A stretch of 64,000 bases of DNA from Phocoena phocoena (taxonomy: Eukaryota > Chordata > Mammalia > Artiodactyla > Phocoenidae), in the NCBI RefSeq assembly GCF_963924675.1, contig NC_089224.1, positions 70,107,464 through 70,171,463 on the forward strand. Reading direction: 5' to 3'. The first letter of the stretch is position 1. The number at the start of each line of letters is the position of its first letter. The notes under the pieces are model-generated. The model was not told the DNA's origin, did not search any database, and saw only the letters and a list, made by a program, of their open reading frames with translations. Both the position numbers and the translations under genes were made by a program. Positions 36,641-48,500 of this stretch are shown here, piece after piece.

Positions 36641-37050
36641 AAAAAAAGCCAACCAAACAAACAGACAGACTCATAGAAAAAGAGATCATATTTGTGGTTA
36701 CCAGAGGCAGGGGGTGGGGGGTGAGGAGGAGGAATTGGGTGAAGGTGGTCCAAAGGTTAGAACTTCCATTTATAAAATAAATAAGTACTAGGGATGTAAT
36801 GTACAACATGATTAGTAGAATTAACACTGCTGCATGTTACATGTGAAAGCTGTTAAGAGAGTAAATCCTGAGTTCTCATCAGAAGTAAAACAAAAATTTT
36901 TTTTTAAATTTTGTATCCATATGAGATGATGGATGTTCATTAAACCTATTGTGGCAATCATCTCAGGATGTATATAAGTCAAATCATTATACACCTTAAA
37001 CTTATACAGTGCTTTGTGTCAATTATATCTCAATAAAATTGGGAGAAGAA
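36641..37050 (+). mobile_element. L1 3' UTR, second copy in tandem
   Basis: A second L1M-type 3' UTR begins right after the first tail: 'tttgtggttaccagaggcag', 'gggatgtaatgtacaacatg', 'gatgatggatgttcattaaa' and 'caattatatctcaataaaat'. It is a different subfamily sequence from the first, so it is a second insertion or a composite, not a simple duplication. Confidence 0.8.
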
Positions 37051-37379
37051 AATTTAAATAACAACAATAAAAAGCATAATTTCAAATATGTGAGGCAAAA
37101 AAATTACACATGTGGTTTTGAAACCAGCTAACCATTAACAAAAGCAGTGAATTCCAAGCCTACATCATAATTTACATCAAAATAAAATCCAGATAGGTTA
37201 AAACATAGATGTGAAAATTAAAAATGTAGAAATATTCTGACATGTAAAAACATAGATAAATCTCAACTGTATTAGTTGATTAAGAAAATTAAGTTGTATA
37301 ACAATGCATACATTGTGCCATTTATGTAAAATTGAAAATTCAAATAATTTATATTTTTATAAATGTAAAAATATATAGT

Positions 37380-37645
37380 ATAACTTTACTATGTGGACAA
37401 GAAAAATACACACCAATTTCAGGAAAGTGATTATGTGTAAGTTGGGGAAAGACTGGAATCAAAGACTACAAAAAGGAATCCAGTCGCCCTTGAAGGAAGG
37501 ACATCTGAAACAAATTTGTCAGAATGTTAATGGAGATTTGACAGAACTGGGTAGTGTCTACACAGGTGTTCATTATAATCTCTGTACTGCTCTTAATTTG
37601 TCTAATAGTTCAAATAATAAACACTATGAAAATATGGTAATAAAA
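37380..37645 (+). repeat. Possible L1-type 3' terminal fragment
   Basis: 'actgggtagtgtctacacag gtgttcattataatctctg' ending 'aataataaacactatg' resembles the end of an old L1 or L1-like 3' UTR. A 90-codon frame (37391-37663) across it has no known domain. Confidence 0.4.
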
Positions 37646-38009
37646 ATAGCTAGTGTTAATTAAGCCTTTCAATATATCTGTTAGTATTCTATTTTACCTA
37701 CATTTTGTCACTGTCTACCATTTAATGCAGAAACTGTAATTATCTACAGATTTTTAAATGAGAAAATTATAAAATAGAGATTAATTTGCTCAAGTGTGAA
37801 TAGTCTCTTGATGGCTATCTGTTGTCAGAATCTCCATTATAAAACATTCTGTCAAGTGGCCTCTCTATGAAATATTCAAGGAAAGTTTTCCTAGACATGG
37901 CACAAAATTCAAAAACAGTGAAGAGAAAGATTGATATATTTTGACTGTGTAAAAATTTAAATTTCTGTATGTCAAAATTACCACAAACAAATGACTAGAG
38001 GAAAGATTA

Positions 38010-40440
38010 TCCTTTTATTAAAAGTCAGCTTTGTTGAGGTATATACTACATGCTCCAGTTTTAAGTGTATAGTCTGATGGGTTTTGTCAGCTGTAAACCT
38101 GTAACCACCACCGTTTTCAAGATGCTTCCATTACTCCAGAGAGTTTTCTTGTGCCCATTCTCAGTTAATTATTTCCCGAACCTGACATCAGCCCTTCACC
38201 CGGGCCCCAAGCAACTACTTATCTGCTTTCTGTTACTGTAAATCAGATGAATCTTTTCTAGATGTACATGTAAATGGATTCATGTAGTACATACTCTTTT
38301 GTGTCTGGCTTTTTAACTTAATGTTTTTGAGATTCATCCATGTTGTTGCATGTATCAGTAGTTCATTTCTTTTTGTTGCAGATAGTATTTCACTATTATA
38401 TCATGGTTTGTTTATCTATCTTGATGATAATCAGTTTGGGTCGTTTGAAGTTTTTAGCTATTATGAAGAAATCCATTAGAAAGATTCCTGTACAAGTCTC
38501 TGTGTGGACATATATTTTCATTTATTTTAGGTAAATATCTGGGGAGTAGAAAGGTTAAGTGATATGCTAGGAGTATGTTCAACTTTATAAGGAATGTCCA
38601 AACAGTTTAACGAAGTTATTCCACCACTGGACATTTCCACCAGCAAAGTCTGAGAGTTCCAGTTATTACACATACTTACCAACACTTGGTATTGTCAGTG
38701 TTTCTAATTTTGATCATTCTAATGGGTGCTTAGTGTTATCCCATTGTGGTTTTATTTTGTATTTTCCTGATAACTAATGATGTTTAGCATATTTTATGTG
38801 CTTATTGGCCATTCATATATCTTTTTGTGAAGCACTTATTCAAATATTTTGCCTATTATTTTACTGAGTGATTTGTTTTGTTGCTGAGTTGCAAGTGTTC
38901 TTTATACACATCTTCTCAACTTACAGTGGGGTTACATCCCAAGAATCCCATTGTAAGTTGAAAATACCATGTCAGAAATTCGTTTAATACACCTAACCTA
39001 TCGAACTTCATAGCTTAGCCTAGCCTACCTTAAACATATACTAAGAACACTTAAATTAGCCTACAGTTGGGCAAAATCATCTAACACAAAGCCTATTTTA
39101 TAATAAAATGTTGAATAGCTCAAGTAACTGAATACTGTACTGAAAGTTAAACACAGAATGGCTGTATGGATACAGAATGGTTGTAAGTGCAGGCTCACTG
39201 TCGCTGCCCAACATCATGAGAGAGTATTGTACTGTGTACTGCTAGCTCGGGAAAAGATCAAAATCAAAGTACGCTTTCTACGGAACGTGTATTGCTTTTG
39301 CACCATCATAAAGTTGAAAAACTCCTAAGTGGGTCCCTCGTAAGTCAGGGACCTTCTGTGTATTCTGAATAGAACTCCTGTGTCAGTATATACATAATAT
39401 TTTCTCCCAGTCTGGGGATTGTCTTTTCATTTTCTTGATTATGCCAATACCAAAACCACTACTGTAGTTTTATAGTAAGTCTTGAAATCCAAATGTGTTC
39501 TTTTCAAAATTAGTTGGGCTGTCTCGGATCCTTTGACTTTTTAACATAAATTTTAGAATCAGATTTTCATCATATGATTTTTTTTAAAAATCTGAGATTT
39601 TGATTTAGATTTTGATTGTATTGAATCTATAGATTGGCATTTTAACTATGTTGAGTTTTCTGATCCATTAATAAGGTAAATATCTCCATCTATTTAGACT
39701 TCTTTCATTTCTCTCAGCAATACTTTTCAGTGTAGAGGTGTGGCACATACTTTGTTAAATTTATTCCTATGATTTCAATTTTTGCATTGTAAATGAAAAT
39801 TTTTAAATTTTAATTTCCAATTTTTTTTGCTAGTATCCAATTTTTATATAATTGACCTTGTGTCTGCAGGCTTGCACAATTCACTTATTAGTTTCAGTAA
39901 GTTTTTATAGATTTCGTAGGTTAATATTCAATACAAGATTATAAAGAAGAGGGAATATCCTTGCCTTGTTCTCAGTCTTAGGGAAAAAGTGTTCAGTATC
40001 TCACCGTTAAGTGTGATGTTAGCTGTAAAATTTTAGATGCCCCTTATAAAGGTGAGAAAGTTCTTCCTTAATTCTAGTCGACTGAGAGGTTTTATTACTA
40101 ACGAATGTTAAGTTTTTTCAGATACTTTTCCTTCATCTATTTGAATAAGCATATGGTTTCTATCCTTTTTTTCTGTTAATATGGTGAATTACATTGATTT
40201 ATTTTATGAATGTTAAAACAATCTTAGGATATGCTCTGTCTAGTCATGACACATGAAGTACTCAAGGATCTGAAAACTATTTTAAAATTATAAAAGTAAT
40301 TTTATGTATTTTATTTTGCTTATTTCTATGTACAGTGTTCTTGGATTATTTTATATAGATCCAGTTTCAACCTAGTATGATTTAACATTTACTCTTCCTG
40401 CAGACACTAGCAGTAAATTTGCACAGTTCTTGTTTTTCTA
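38010..40440 (-). mobile_element. Antisense L1 (L1M type), 3' UTR through RT region, split by a Tigger element
   Basis: The plus strand gives antisense L1 text: 'ttgagattcatccatgttgt', 'cccattgtggttttattttg', then after the Tigger 'cccagtctggggattgtctt', 'agcaatacttttcagtgta' and 'tccttgccttgttctcagtc'. The rejoined order at 38906/39361 ('ttctttata' + 'tattctga') matches L1 'ttctttatatattctgg'. No frame survives. Ends are approximate. Confidence 0.88.
38907..39360. mobile_element. Tigger-type (Tc1/mariner, pogo-like) non-autonomous transposon
   Basis: The left end reads 'cacatcttctcaacttac' and the right end 'taagtcagggaccttctgtg', which are the two decayed termini of a Tigger-like family. 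Internal landmarks are 'tagcttagcctagcctacct', 'ttagcctacagttgggcaaa' and 'cacaaagcctattttataat'. It is flanked by TA at 38905-38906 and 39361-39362, the family's target duplication. It sits inside an antisense L1, so it is younger than that L1. It has no transposase frame. Confidence 0.88.
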
Positions 40441-41125
40441 AAAATAGTCTTTTTATTGTCATCTTTTTATTGTGATAAGAAACATACAATATGAAATTTA
40501 CCATCTTACCCATTTTAAAGTGTACAGTAGTGTTAACTATGTGAACATTGTTGTGCAACAGCTCTGTGGAACTTTTTCGTCTTGAAAAACTGAAACTCTA
40601 CATTCATTGTACAACTCCCTTTTCCCCCTCACACCAGAGTCTGACAAGCACCATTATTATTTCTGTTTCTAAGAGATTGTGACTACTTTAGTTACCTTAT
40701 TATATAAGTGAAATCCTACAGTCTCATAGTGACAGACTTATTTCACTTAGCATAATGTCCTCAAAGTTCATCCACGTTGCTGCATATAACAGAATTTCCT
40801 TCTTTTTTTAAAGACTGAATAATATTCTGTTATATGTATACACCACATCTTCTTTATCTGTTCATCTGACGATTGATATCTAGGTTGCTTCTACCTCTTA
40901 GCTAGTGTGAATAATGCCTCAATTAACGTGGTTGTGCAAATAGCTCTTCCAGATTTTGTTTTCAGTTCTTTTAATATATACCCAGAAGTGAAATTGCTGG
41001 ATCATATAGTAATTCTATTCTTAATGTTTGGAGGAACTTCCATACTCTTTTCCATAGCTGCACCATTTAACATTCTCACTGATAGTGCACAAGGTTTCTA
41101 ATTTCTCTATATTGTAGTGAACACT

Positions 41126-41157
41126 TCTTTTCTCTTCTCTTCTTTTCTTTTCTTTTC
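41126..41157 (+). repeat. (TTCTC/TTTTC)n pyrimidine tract
   Basis: Short slippage expansion inside the antisense L1. Confidence 0.8.
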
Positions 41158-42284
41158 ATAGTCGCCATCCTAATGGGTTTGAGTTGATATATCATTGTGA
41201 TTTTAATTTACATTTCCCTGATGTTTAGTGATGTTGAGCATCTTTTAATGTGCTTATTTGCCATTGTATGTCTTCCTAATCCCTTATCAGATATATGATT
41301 TGCAAATATTTTTTCCTAATTCCATAGGGTGCCTTTTCACTCTGTTCATTGTTTTCTTTACTGCACAGGAGTTTATAAGTTTGATGTCGTCCAGATTATC
41401 TATTTATTTTTGTTGTATGTACTTTTGGTATCATGTTTAAGACATCATTGTCAAACCCACTGTTGTGAAGATTTACCTCTGTTTTCTTCTAGGATTTTTG
41501 TAGTTTCAGGTCTTACTTTTGGGTCTTTAATCCATTCTGAGTTAATTTCTCTATATAGTTTAAGGTTAGAGTCCAACTTCATTCTTTTGCATGTGGATAT
41601 CCAGTGTTCCCAGTACCATATGTTAAAGAGACCACCCTTTTTCCATTGTGTATTCACATGTTTGACCATATGTGCAAGGGATTATTTCTGTGCTCTCTAT
41701 TCTGTTCTACTGGTCTGTATGTCTGTCTTTATGCCAGTACTATACTGATTAGGTTAGTGTAGCTGTGTAATATGATTTGAAATAAAAAATTGTGAGGACT
41801 TCAGCTTTGTTTTTCTTTCTCAAGATTGTTTTGGCAATTTGGGATCCTCTGAAATTCCATTCGAATTTTAGAATGTTCTTTATATTTCTGTAAAAAAATG
41901 CCATGAGGATTTTGATAGACATGCCTTGAATCTGTAGATCACTTTGTGTGTATTATGGCCATATTAACAATATCAAGTCCTCCAATCCATGAACATGGGA
42001 AGTCTTTCCATTTCTTTGTGTCTTCTTCACTTTCTTCCAGCAATGTTTTGCATATTTCAGTGTACAGGTCTTTCACCTCCTTGATTAAGTTTATTCCTAA
42101 GTATTTTAATCTTTTTGATGCTCTTGTACATGGGATTGCTTTCTTAGTTTTCTTTTCAGATTGTCTAATTGTAGTGTATAGAAATACAACTGGTTTTTGT
42201 ATGTTGATTTTGTATCCTGAAACTGCTGAATTTGTTTATTACTTTTACCAGGGTTTTTTTTGGTTTCGTTTTTGTTTTTGTTTT

Positions 42285-42590
42285 AGGAAATATCTCAGAT
42301 CAACGCCTCAAGGAACTAGAAAAAAAAGATCAAACTAAACCCAAAGTTATCAAAAGGAGGGAAATAATAAAGATTAGAGCAGAAATAAATGAAATAAAGG
42401 ATAGAAAAAATAGAAAAAATCAACAAAGCTGAGTTGTTTCCTAAAAAATTATCATCAAAATTGGCAAACCCTTAGCTAGACTAGCTAAGAAATAAAAAGA
42501 GATTTAAATTAATAAAATAAGGAGGAGAGATTAAAGCTGATGCCACAGAATGAAAAGGATCATAAGACACTACCATGAACAATTATAGGG
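42285..42590 (+). repeat. Sense-oriented L1 ORF2 patch inside the antisense L1
   Basis: This ~300-bp stretch reads as sense ORF2 between endonuclease and RT ('ctcaaggaactagaaaaaaa', 'aaattggcaaacccttagct', 'accatgaacaattataggg'). The surrounding L1 is antisense and resumes at about 42591 without loss: left flank and right flank fit adjacent L1 consensus positions. A T-rich stretch (42249-42283) abuts its left edge. It may be a tiny twin-primed insertion or an internal rearrangement. Confidence 0.8.
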
Positions 42591-45544
42591 ATATTTATGG
42601 TTTTTTACATAAAAGATCATTTCATCTGTGAACAAAGGTAATTTTACCTCTTCCTTTTCAATCTGGATGCTTTTTATTTATTTATAGCAATTTTTTTTAA
42701 TATATTTCCCTGGCTAGGGCTTCCAGTACTATGTTGAATAGAAGCAGCAAAAGTGGGCATTCCTTTTCCTGATCTTAGAGGAAAAGCTTTCAATTTTTTA
42801 TCATTGAATGTAATGTTAGCTATGGGCTTTTCTTATATGACCTTTATTGTGTTGAGGTAATTTCCTTTTATTCATAGTTTATTAAGTGTTTCTATTGTGA
42901 AATAGTGTTGAATTTTTTCAAATGCTTTTTCATGTCTGCATCAATTGACATGATACTGTTGTTATGGCCCTTCCTTCTGTTAATGTGGTACATTACATTG
43001 ATTGATTTTCATATATTGAACTATCCTTAAATTCCAGGAATAAATTCTACTGCTTATGGTAAATAATCCTTTTATGTACTGTTGAATTTTAAAATGCAGT
43101 TTGCTAGTATTTAGTTGAAGATTTTTGCATCAGTATTCATCAGAGATATTGGGCTGTCTTTTTCTTTTTAAGTATCTTTATATCAATTTGGTATTGGTAA
43201 TGCTGGCCTCATAGAATAAGCTTGGAAGTGTTCCCTCATCTTTAATTTTTGGGGGAGAATTTGAGAAGGATTTGTGTTCATCCTTCTTTAAATGTTTGGT
43301 AGAATTTTCCAGTGAGGCCATCTTTACTGGGCTTTTCTTTGTTGGGAGATTTTTTGATTACTGATTCAATCTCCTTACTAGTGATAGTTCTGTTCTTTTT
43401 TTTTTTTTAATTTCTTTGTGATTCATTCTTGGTAGGTGTATGTTTCTAAAAATTTATTCAGTTCTTCTAGATTATCCTATTTGTTGGTATATAGTAGTTC
43501 ATGGCATTTGTTGTTCATAGTAGTCTCTTATGATCCCTTTTACTCTGTGACATCAGTTTTAATGTCCTGGAGAATGTTCCATGTGTACTTCAGAAGAATA
43601 TATATTCTGCTGTTGTTGAGGGGAGTGTTCTCTATATGTCTTTTAGGTCCAATTGTTATACAGTGTTAACTTCTCTCTTTCCTTCTATTCAGTCTGGTTG
43701 TTTTATCTATTATTGAAAGTGGGGTATTGAATTCTTAATGTGTTATTGTCTGTTTCTCGCTTTAATTCTGTAAGTGTTTGGTTCACATATTTGGATCCTC
43801 TGATGTTAGATGCATATATATTATAATTGTTATACCTTCCTGGTGAATTGACACTTTTATCATTATATAATGTCCTTTTTGTCTCTTGTGACAGTTTTTG
43901 ATTTAAAGTCTATTTTGTCTGATAAAAGTATGATCATCCTTGTTCTCTTTTGGTTATTATTTGCATGTAATATCTTTTTCACCCCTTTCATTTTTACCCT
44001 ATGTTCTTTCTTATATTAAAATGAATCTCTTGTGGATACTGTAGAGTTGGATCTTATTTTTTATTTATTCAGCCACTCTGTGTCTTTTGAGTGGGGAGTT
44101 TAACCATTTAAAGTAATTACTGATGTGGAAGCATTTACTATTGCCATTTTTAAATTGTTTTCTATCTGTCTTGTAGCAAATTTTGTCTTTTGTTGCCTTC
44201 CTTTGTGTTTTGCTGATTTTTTGGTAGCAACATGCTTGATTTCTTTCATATTTTCTTTTGTGTATCTTCTATGGATGTGTTCCTTGTGGTTATCATGGAG
44301 ATTACATAAAACATCTTGTAGTGATAATAATCTATTTTAAACTGATAACAACAACTTCAATCACATACAAAACTTTCTATGCCTTTACATCACCTGCCCC
44401 AGTTTATGTTATCTGTGTCACAAGTTACATCCTGTCACATTGTGTATTTATTAACATAGTTTCATAGTTATAGTTATTTTTTATGCTTGTACCTTTTAAA
44501 TTCTCTACCAGATTAAAAGTGATTTGTGTATCACCATTACAATGTTCTGTATTTGTCTATATATTTACCTTTACCAGAGAGCATTTTTTATGCTTTCATT
44601 TTGCTATCCAACATCTTTTATTTCAACTTGAAGGACTCCCTTTAGCATTTCTTGAAGCAGCTCTACTGGTGATGAACTCCCTCAGCTTTTATTTATCTGG
44701 GAAAGTTTTTTATTTTTTCTTTATTTTTGAAGGACAGTTTTGAAGGATATAGTATTAATGATTGTCAGTTTCTTTCTTTCAGTACAGTGAATACATCATC
44801 CCATTAACCTCTAGTTTGAAAAGTTTCTACTAAGAAATCTGTTTATAGTCTTACAGGGGCTCCCATAAACAATGAGTTTCTTTACTCTTGCTGATTTCAA
44901 GTTTGATTCTTTGTCTTTGACTTTTGACAGTATGATTATAATATGTCTCAGTGTGTGTCTCTTTGGGTTCATCCTAGGTGGAGTTTACTGAGGTTTATGA
45001 ATTTGAAAGTCCTTTTGGAAGTTTTCAACCATTATTTCTTCAAATAAGCTCTCTACCCATTCCTCTCTCTTCTTTTTCTTCTGGAACTCCCATGATGAGT
45101 ATATTGCTCCACTTTATTGTGGCCTGTAAGTCCTGTAGGCTTTCTTCACCTTTATTCATCCTTTTTGTTCCTCTGACTCAGTAATTTCAAATGACGTAGT
45201 TCACTGATTATTTCTTCTGATTGACCAAGTCTGTTGTTGACCCCCTCTAGTGAATTTTTCAGTTCAATTATTGTATTCTTCAGCTCCAGAATATGTTTGT
45301 TTCTTGTTTATAATTTCTTTCTCTTACTTGATATTCTCAATTGTGTTTTGCAGGTTTTTTTTAAAGTTGTCTCTCTGCTCTCTTCTAGCTCATCAAGCTT
45401 CTTTAAAATGGCTATTTTCAATTATTTTTCAGGTAATTCATAGATCTCTGTTTCTTTAGGGTAAGTTTCTAGACATTTACTTTGTTCTTTTGATTGGACT
45501 ATGTTTCCCTGTTTCTTTCTATGCTTTGTTTTTTATTTGTTAGT

Positions 45545-45572
45545 TTGTTTTTGTTTTGTTTTGTTTTGTTGC
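45545..45572 (+). repeat. (TTTTG)n microsatellite
   Basis: Five or so gtttt units within the antisense L1 5' region. Confidence 0.85.
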
Positions 45573-46846
45573 TGGAATTTGGACATTTGAAAAAACAGCC
45601 ATCTCGGTACTGGTTTTGTACAGGGAAGACCTTCACCCATCAGCCCGGCTAAGCATTTGGAGGAACTTTCCAGCCTTTTTTAGGGATGTATCTTTTCTTG
45701 GTTTCTATATTATTTCTCAATTAAAGAGGTTTGCCAGTTTCTTTTTTTAGCATTTATTCCCTTGATTCCTCTAGTGTCTGTCTGTGGTACTACAGGTTCT
45801 CTGTTGCTGAATCAAACTGCTAAGCTCTCCCTTATTCTTAGTGGCCCCAGGCATACAAATATACCAGTTCTTCATTAACATTCTGAGTCAGGCATGACAG
45901 AAACCAGTTCCTCAAAAAGTTGGAATATCAAATGTATGTTCCACTCTTCTCTTTCCTTCTCAAAGGAAAAGCAGCAAGTTTCTGTTTTCTCCTGATTGCA
46001 CTAAACCGTGTCTTCTGGAAAAAGAGTTATCGAGGGTAAAACACAACTTTTCTTATCTGTTTTAATGCAGCTTTTCTTGGCTTGTGCTTGCCTGGAGTAT
46101 TGTAACTTCTTAACTGGTTTTTTGAGTTTTAATAAAGGCATTTTGGACCATATATTGTTATTTACTCAATGTCTGTCTGGCCCAGGGGTTCCTATTACAC
46201 CATCTTGCTGACATCACTCCTACTGCCATTAGTTTTGAATGACATTTTCCCTGAATATAGAATGCTAGGTTGGCAAGTTTATCTTTTAACATTTTAAAGA
46301 TGTCATATTTACTTCTGGATTTGAGTTTCTGACAATAAATATTCAGTCATTCTTACATGTGTTCCTCTGTACACAGTGTATTTTCCCTCACCCAATTATT
46401 TTTTCTTTCCTATTGGCTCTTTGAAATTTATTTGATGTTCCTTAGTGGGTGTTTCCTTTGTATTTAATGCTGCCTGAGGTTTGTTGTAGTTTTTAGATTG
46501 TTAATTTATAGTTTTTATCAAATTTGGAAAGCTTTTTAGCCATTATTTCCTCAACTACTTTTTTATACCTTTTTTGTTCTCCTTTCTCCTTATGAGACTC
46601 CAGTTCCAAGCATATCTTCTACACATGGCCCAACAGGTCACTGGGCTCTGTCAAATATTTTAGTCTTTTCCTGTGTGTGTTTCAATTTGGATAGTTTCTA
46701 TTGCTCTGTCTTCAAGTTCATTGATGTTGTTCCTCTATAATATCTAATCTGTTATTATCCCCATTCAGAAAAATTGTCATTTCAAATTACTTTTTTCTTT
46801 GTAATTTCTAGAGGTTTCATTGGATTCTTTTTATATATTTCATTTT

Positions 46847-47120
46847 TTAAAAAATAAATTTATTTATTTATGTTTGGCTGTGTTGGGTCTTCGTTTCTGT
46901 GCGAGGGCTTTCTCCAGTTGCGACGAGCGGGGGCCACTCTTCATCATGGTGCGTGGGCCTCTCACTGTCATGGCCTCTTGTTGCGGAATGCAGGCTCAGT
47001 AGTTGTGGCTTATGGGCCCAGTTGCTCCACGGCATGTGGGATCCTCCCACACCAGGGCTTGAACCCGTGTCCCCTGCCTTGGCAGGCAGACTCTAAACCA
47101 CTGTGCCACCAAGGAAGCCC
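46847..47120 (-). mobile_element. CHR SINE (tRNA-derived)
   Basis: On the minus strand it starts 'gggcttccttggtggcacag', has the A- and B-box head with 'cacgggttcaagccctggtg', the 'gatcccacatgccgtggagc' body, and an A/T-rich tail ('aaataaataaat'). tatatatttcatttt (46832-46846) and tatgtatttcatttt (47121-47135) form a 15-bp target duplication with one difference. CHR SINEs are L1-driven and limited to cetaceans, hippos and ruminants. Open frames across it are not genes. Confidence 0.95.
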
Positions 47121-47954
47121 TATGTATTTCATTTTGTTTCTCATTTTTTTAATATTTTCTTTTAAACATTTGTGCATACAAGCATATTTTTAATAGACAT
47201 TTTAAGGTCTTTGTCTATTAATTCTAATACTTCTGTCATTTCTGGGTCTCTTTATATTGACTGATTTTTCTACTAGCTGCTTTTTCACATATCTAGTAAT
47301 TTTTCATTGGATGCTAGGATTTGCAGTCATGCTCTGTGTTGAATTTTGTTTTCTTTGTGTAAACACAGTTGAAATTTGTTTCAGATGGCAGAAAAATTGC
47401 TTACAGATTACTTTGATCTTTTTCAGGTTTATTTTTAAGCTTACTTAGGATCATCTGAAGTAACCTTTGTTCTAGGGGTAATTGAGCCCTACTGTTAAAG
47501 TTTAACTCTATTGAGGTAATTACTTAGTTCTCTAGGTATAAAATGAGGACTCTCTACTCAAGATGACTGAAGAATAACCATCATCCCATTTTACATGAGT
47601 TCTAAGAATTGTTAAACTCGTAGTTTCCCTGTCATTCTTTGTCCAGCTTCATAAAGTTTTATCCTACTCATGTACAAATTTGTATTCAGCAGAGACTGGA
47701 AAAAAGATCCCTAAGTGGATTACTGAAGTTCCTTTTATTCAGTATCTTCTTCCTCTCCAAAACTTCTGTTTTTAACCTCTCAACCATCCTCAATTCCAGT
47801 CTCTTCAACTTAGCAAGACTGCCATGCTCAGTTTGGAACTTCCTTCTCTAGAACAGGGCCTAGGCCACTAGACTGAAAGTCAAGGCAATCATAGGTTCAC
47901 CTCACTTGTTCCCTTATCCTAGGGATCACAACTATCTAATATCCGATAATAGTT

Positions 47955-48407
47955 TTTGGTTTTTTTATTGCTGTTGTTGTTTTTCTGGCTGTGTTGGGTC
48001 TTGATTATTATGCACAGGCTTTTCTAGTTGTGGCAAGCAGGGGCTACTCTTCATTGTGGTGTGTGGGCTTCTCATTGCGGTGGCTTCTCTTGTTGCAGAG
48101 CATGGGCTCTAGGCGCGTGGGCTTCAGTGGTTGCAGCATGCAGTCTCAGTAGTTGTGGCACACAGGCCCTAGAGCATGTGGGCTTCAGTAGTTGTGGCAC
48201 GTGGACTCAGTGGTTGCAGCACAAGGGCTCTAGGGCACACAGGCTCAGTAGTTGTGGCTCATGTGCTCTAGAGCACAGGCGTAGTAGTTGTGGCACGTGG
48301 GCTTAGTTGCTCTGCGGTATGTGGGATCTTCCCGGACCAGGGATTGAACCCGTGTCCCCTGCATTGGCAGGCATATTCTTAACCACTGTGCTACCAGGAA
48401 AGTCCCT
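47955..48407 (-). mobile_element. CHR SINE with internal ~60-bp tandem expansion
   Basis: The head on the minus strand ('actttcctggtagcacagtg', 'ggttcaatccctggtccggg') and the 'gacccaacacagcc' tail identify a CHR SINE. It is about 450 bp instead of ~270. The extra length is a degenerate tandem array: paired 'cagt[ga]gttg[ct][ag]gca' motifs begin at 48125/48147, 48186/48208 and 48246/48271, giving a ~60-bp unit. gataatagtt at 47945-47954 and 48408-48417 is the target duplication. It may belong to the long CHR subfamily. Confidence 0.9.
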
Positions 48408-48500
48408 GATAATAGTTGTTTCAAGAACTTCATTCAGTTATCTAGTTGCTTATGGAGGGAGAGTAAGTCAAGACCCTCTTATTTCATCATGGGCAAAAGC

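Larger units (their letters stand above)
40446..46218 (-). mobile_element. Near full-length antisense L1 (~5.8 kb, L1M/L1MA-B age)
   Basis: Reading the minus strand from 46218 down, the start 'ggagtgatgtcagcaagatg' looks like an L1 5' end. It is followed by 5' UTR and ORF1-region text (about 44700-45900), the ORF2 endonuclease region (about 43600-44300), the RT (about 42600-43500 and 41400-42250), the C-terminal region (about 40800-41400) and the 3' UTR ending near 40446. Plus-strand landmarks are 'tggcctcatagaataagctt', 'ttctattctgttctactgg', 'cttttgcatgtggatatcc' and 'atatacccagaagtgaaatt'. Stops and indels are many; the longest minus-strand remnant is about 72 codons (41451-41669, with the ORF2-like 'INSEWIKDPKV'). 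It cannot move. Confidence 0.9.
46240..48500 (-). mobile_element. Antisense L1 5' portion (second copy of 5' UTR/ORF1 region)
   Basis: Plus-strand text such as 'gaatgctaggttggcaagtt', 'gccattatttcctcaactac', 'gtgtttcaatttggatagtt', 'atcttcaagttcattgatg'-like and 'tttctactagctgctttttc' repeats the antisense 5' region seen at 44740-45480 and again at 61300-62960. It is interrupted by CHR SINEs at 46847-47120 and 47955-48407. The 5' limit is near 48500 ('cttatttcatcatgggcaaa'). Confidence 0.75.

Noticed and set aside
41329..41748. 139-codon plus-strand frame rich in Phe, Leu, Ser and Cys
   Set aside because: The sequence is antisense L1 ORF2; hydrophobic membrane-like peptides are the usual complement of A-rich L1 coding strands. 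The same applies to plus-strand frames through 46211.
48028..48306. Regular short repeats with spacing 22 and 39, reminiscent of an array with spacers
   Set aside because: Not a CRISPR array: the units are degenerate, the spacing alternates, and the tract is internal to a CHR SINE.
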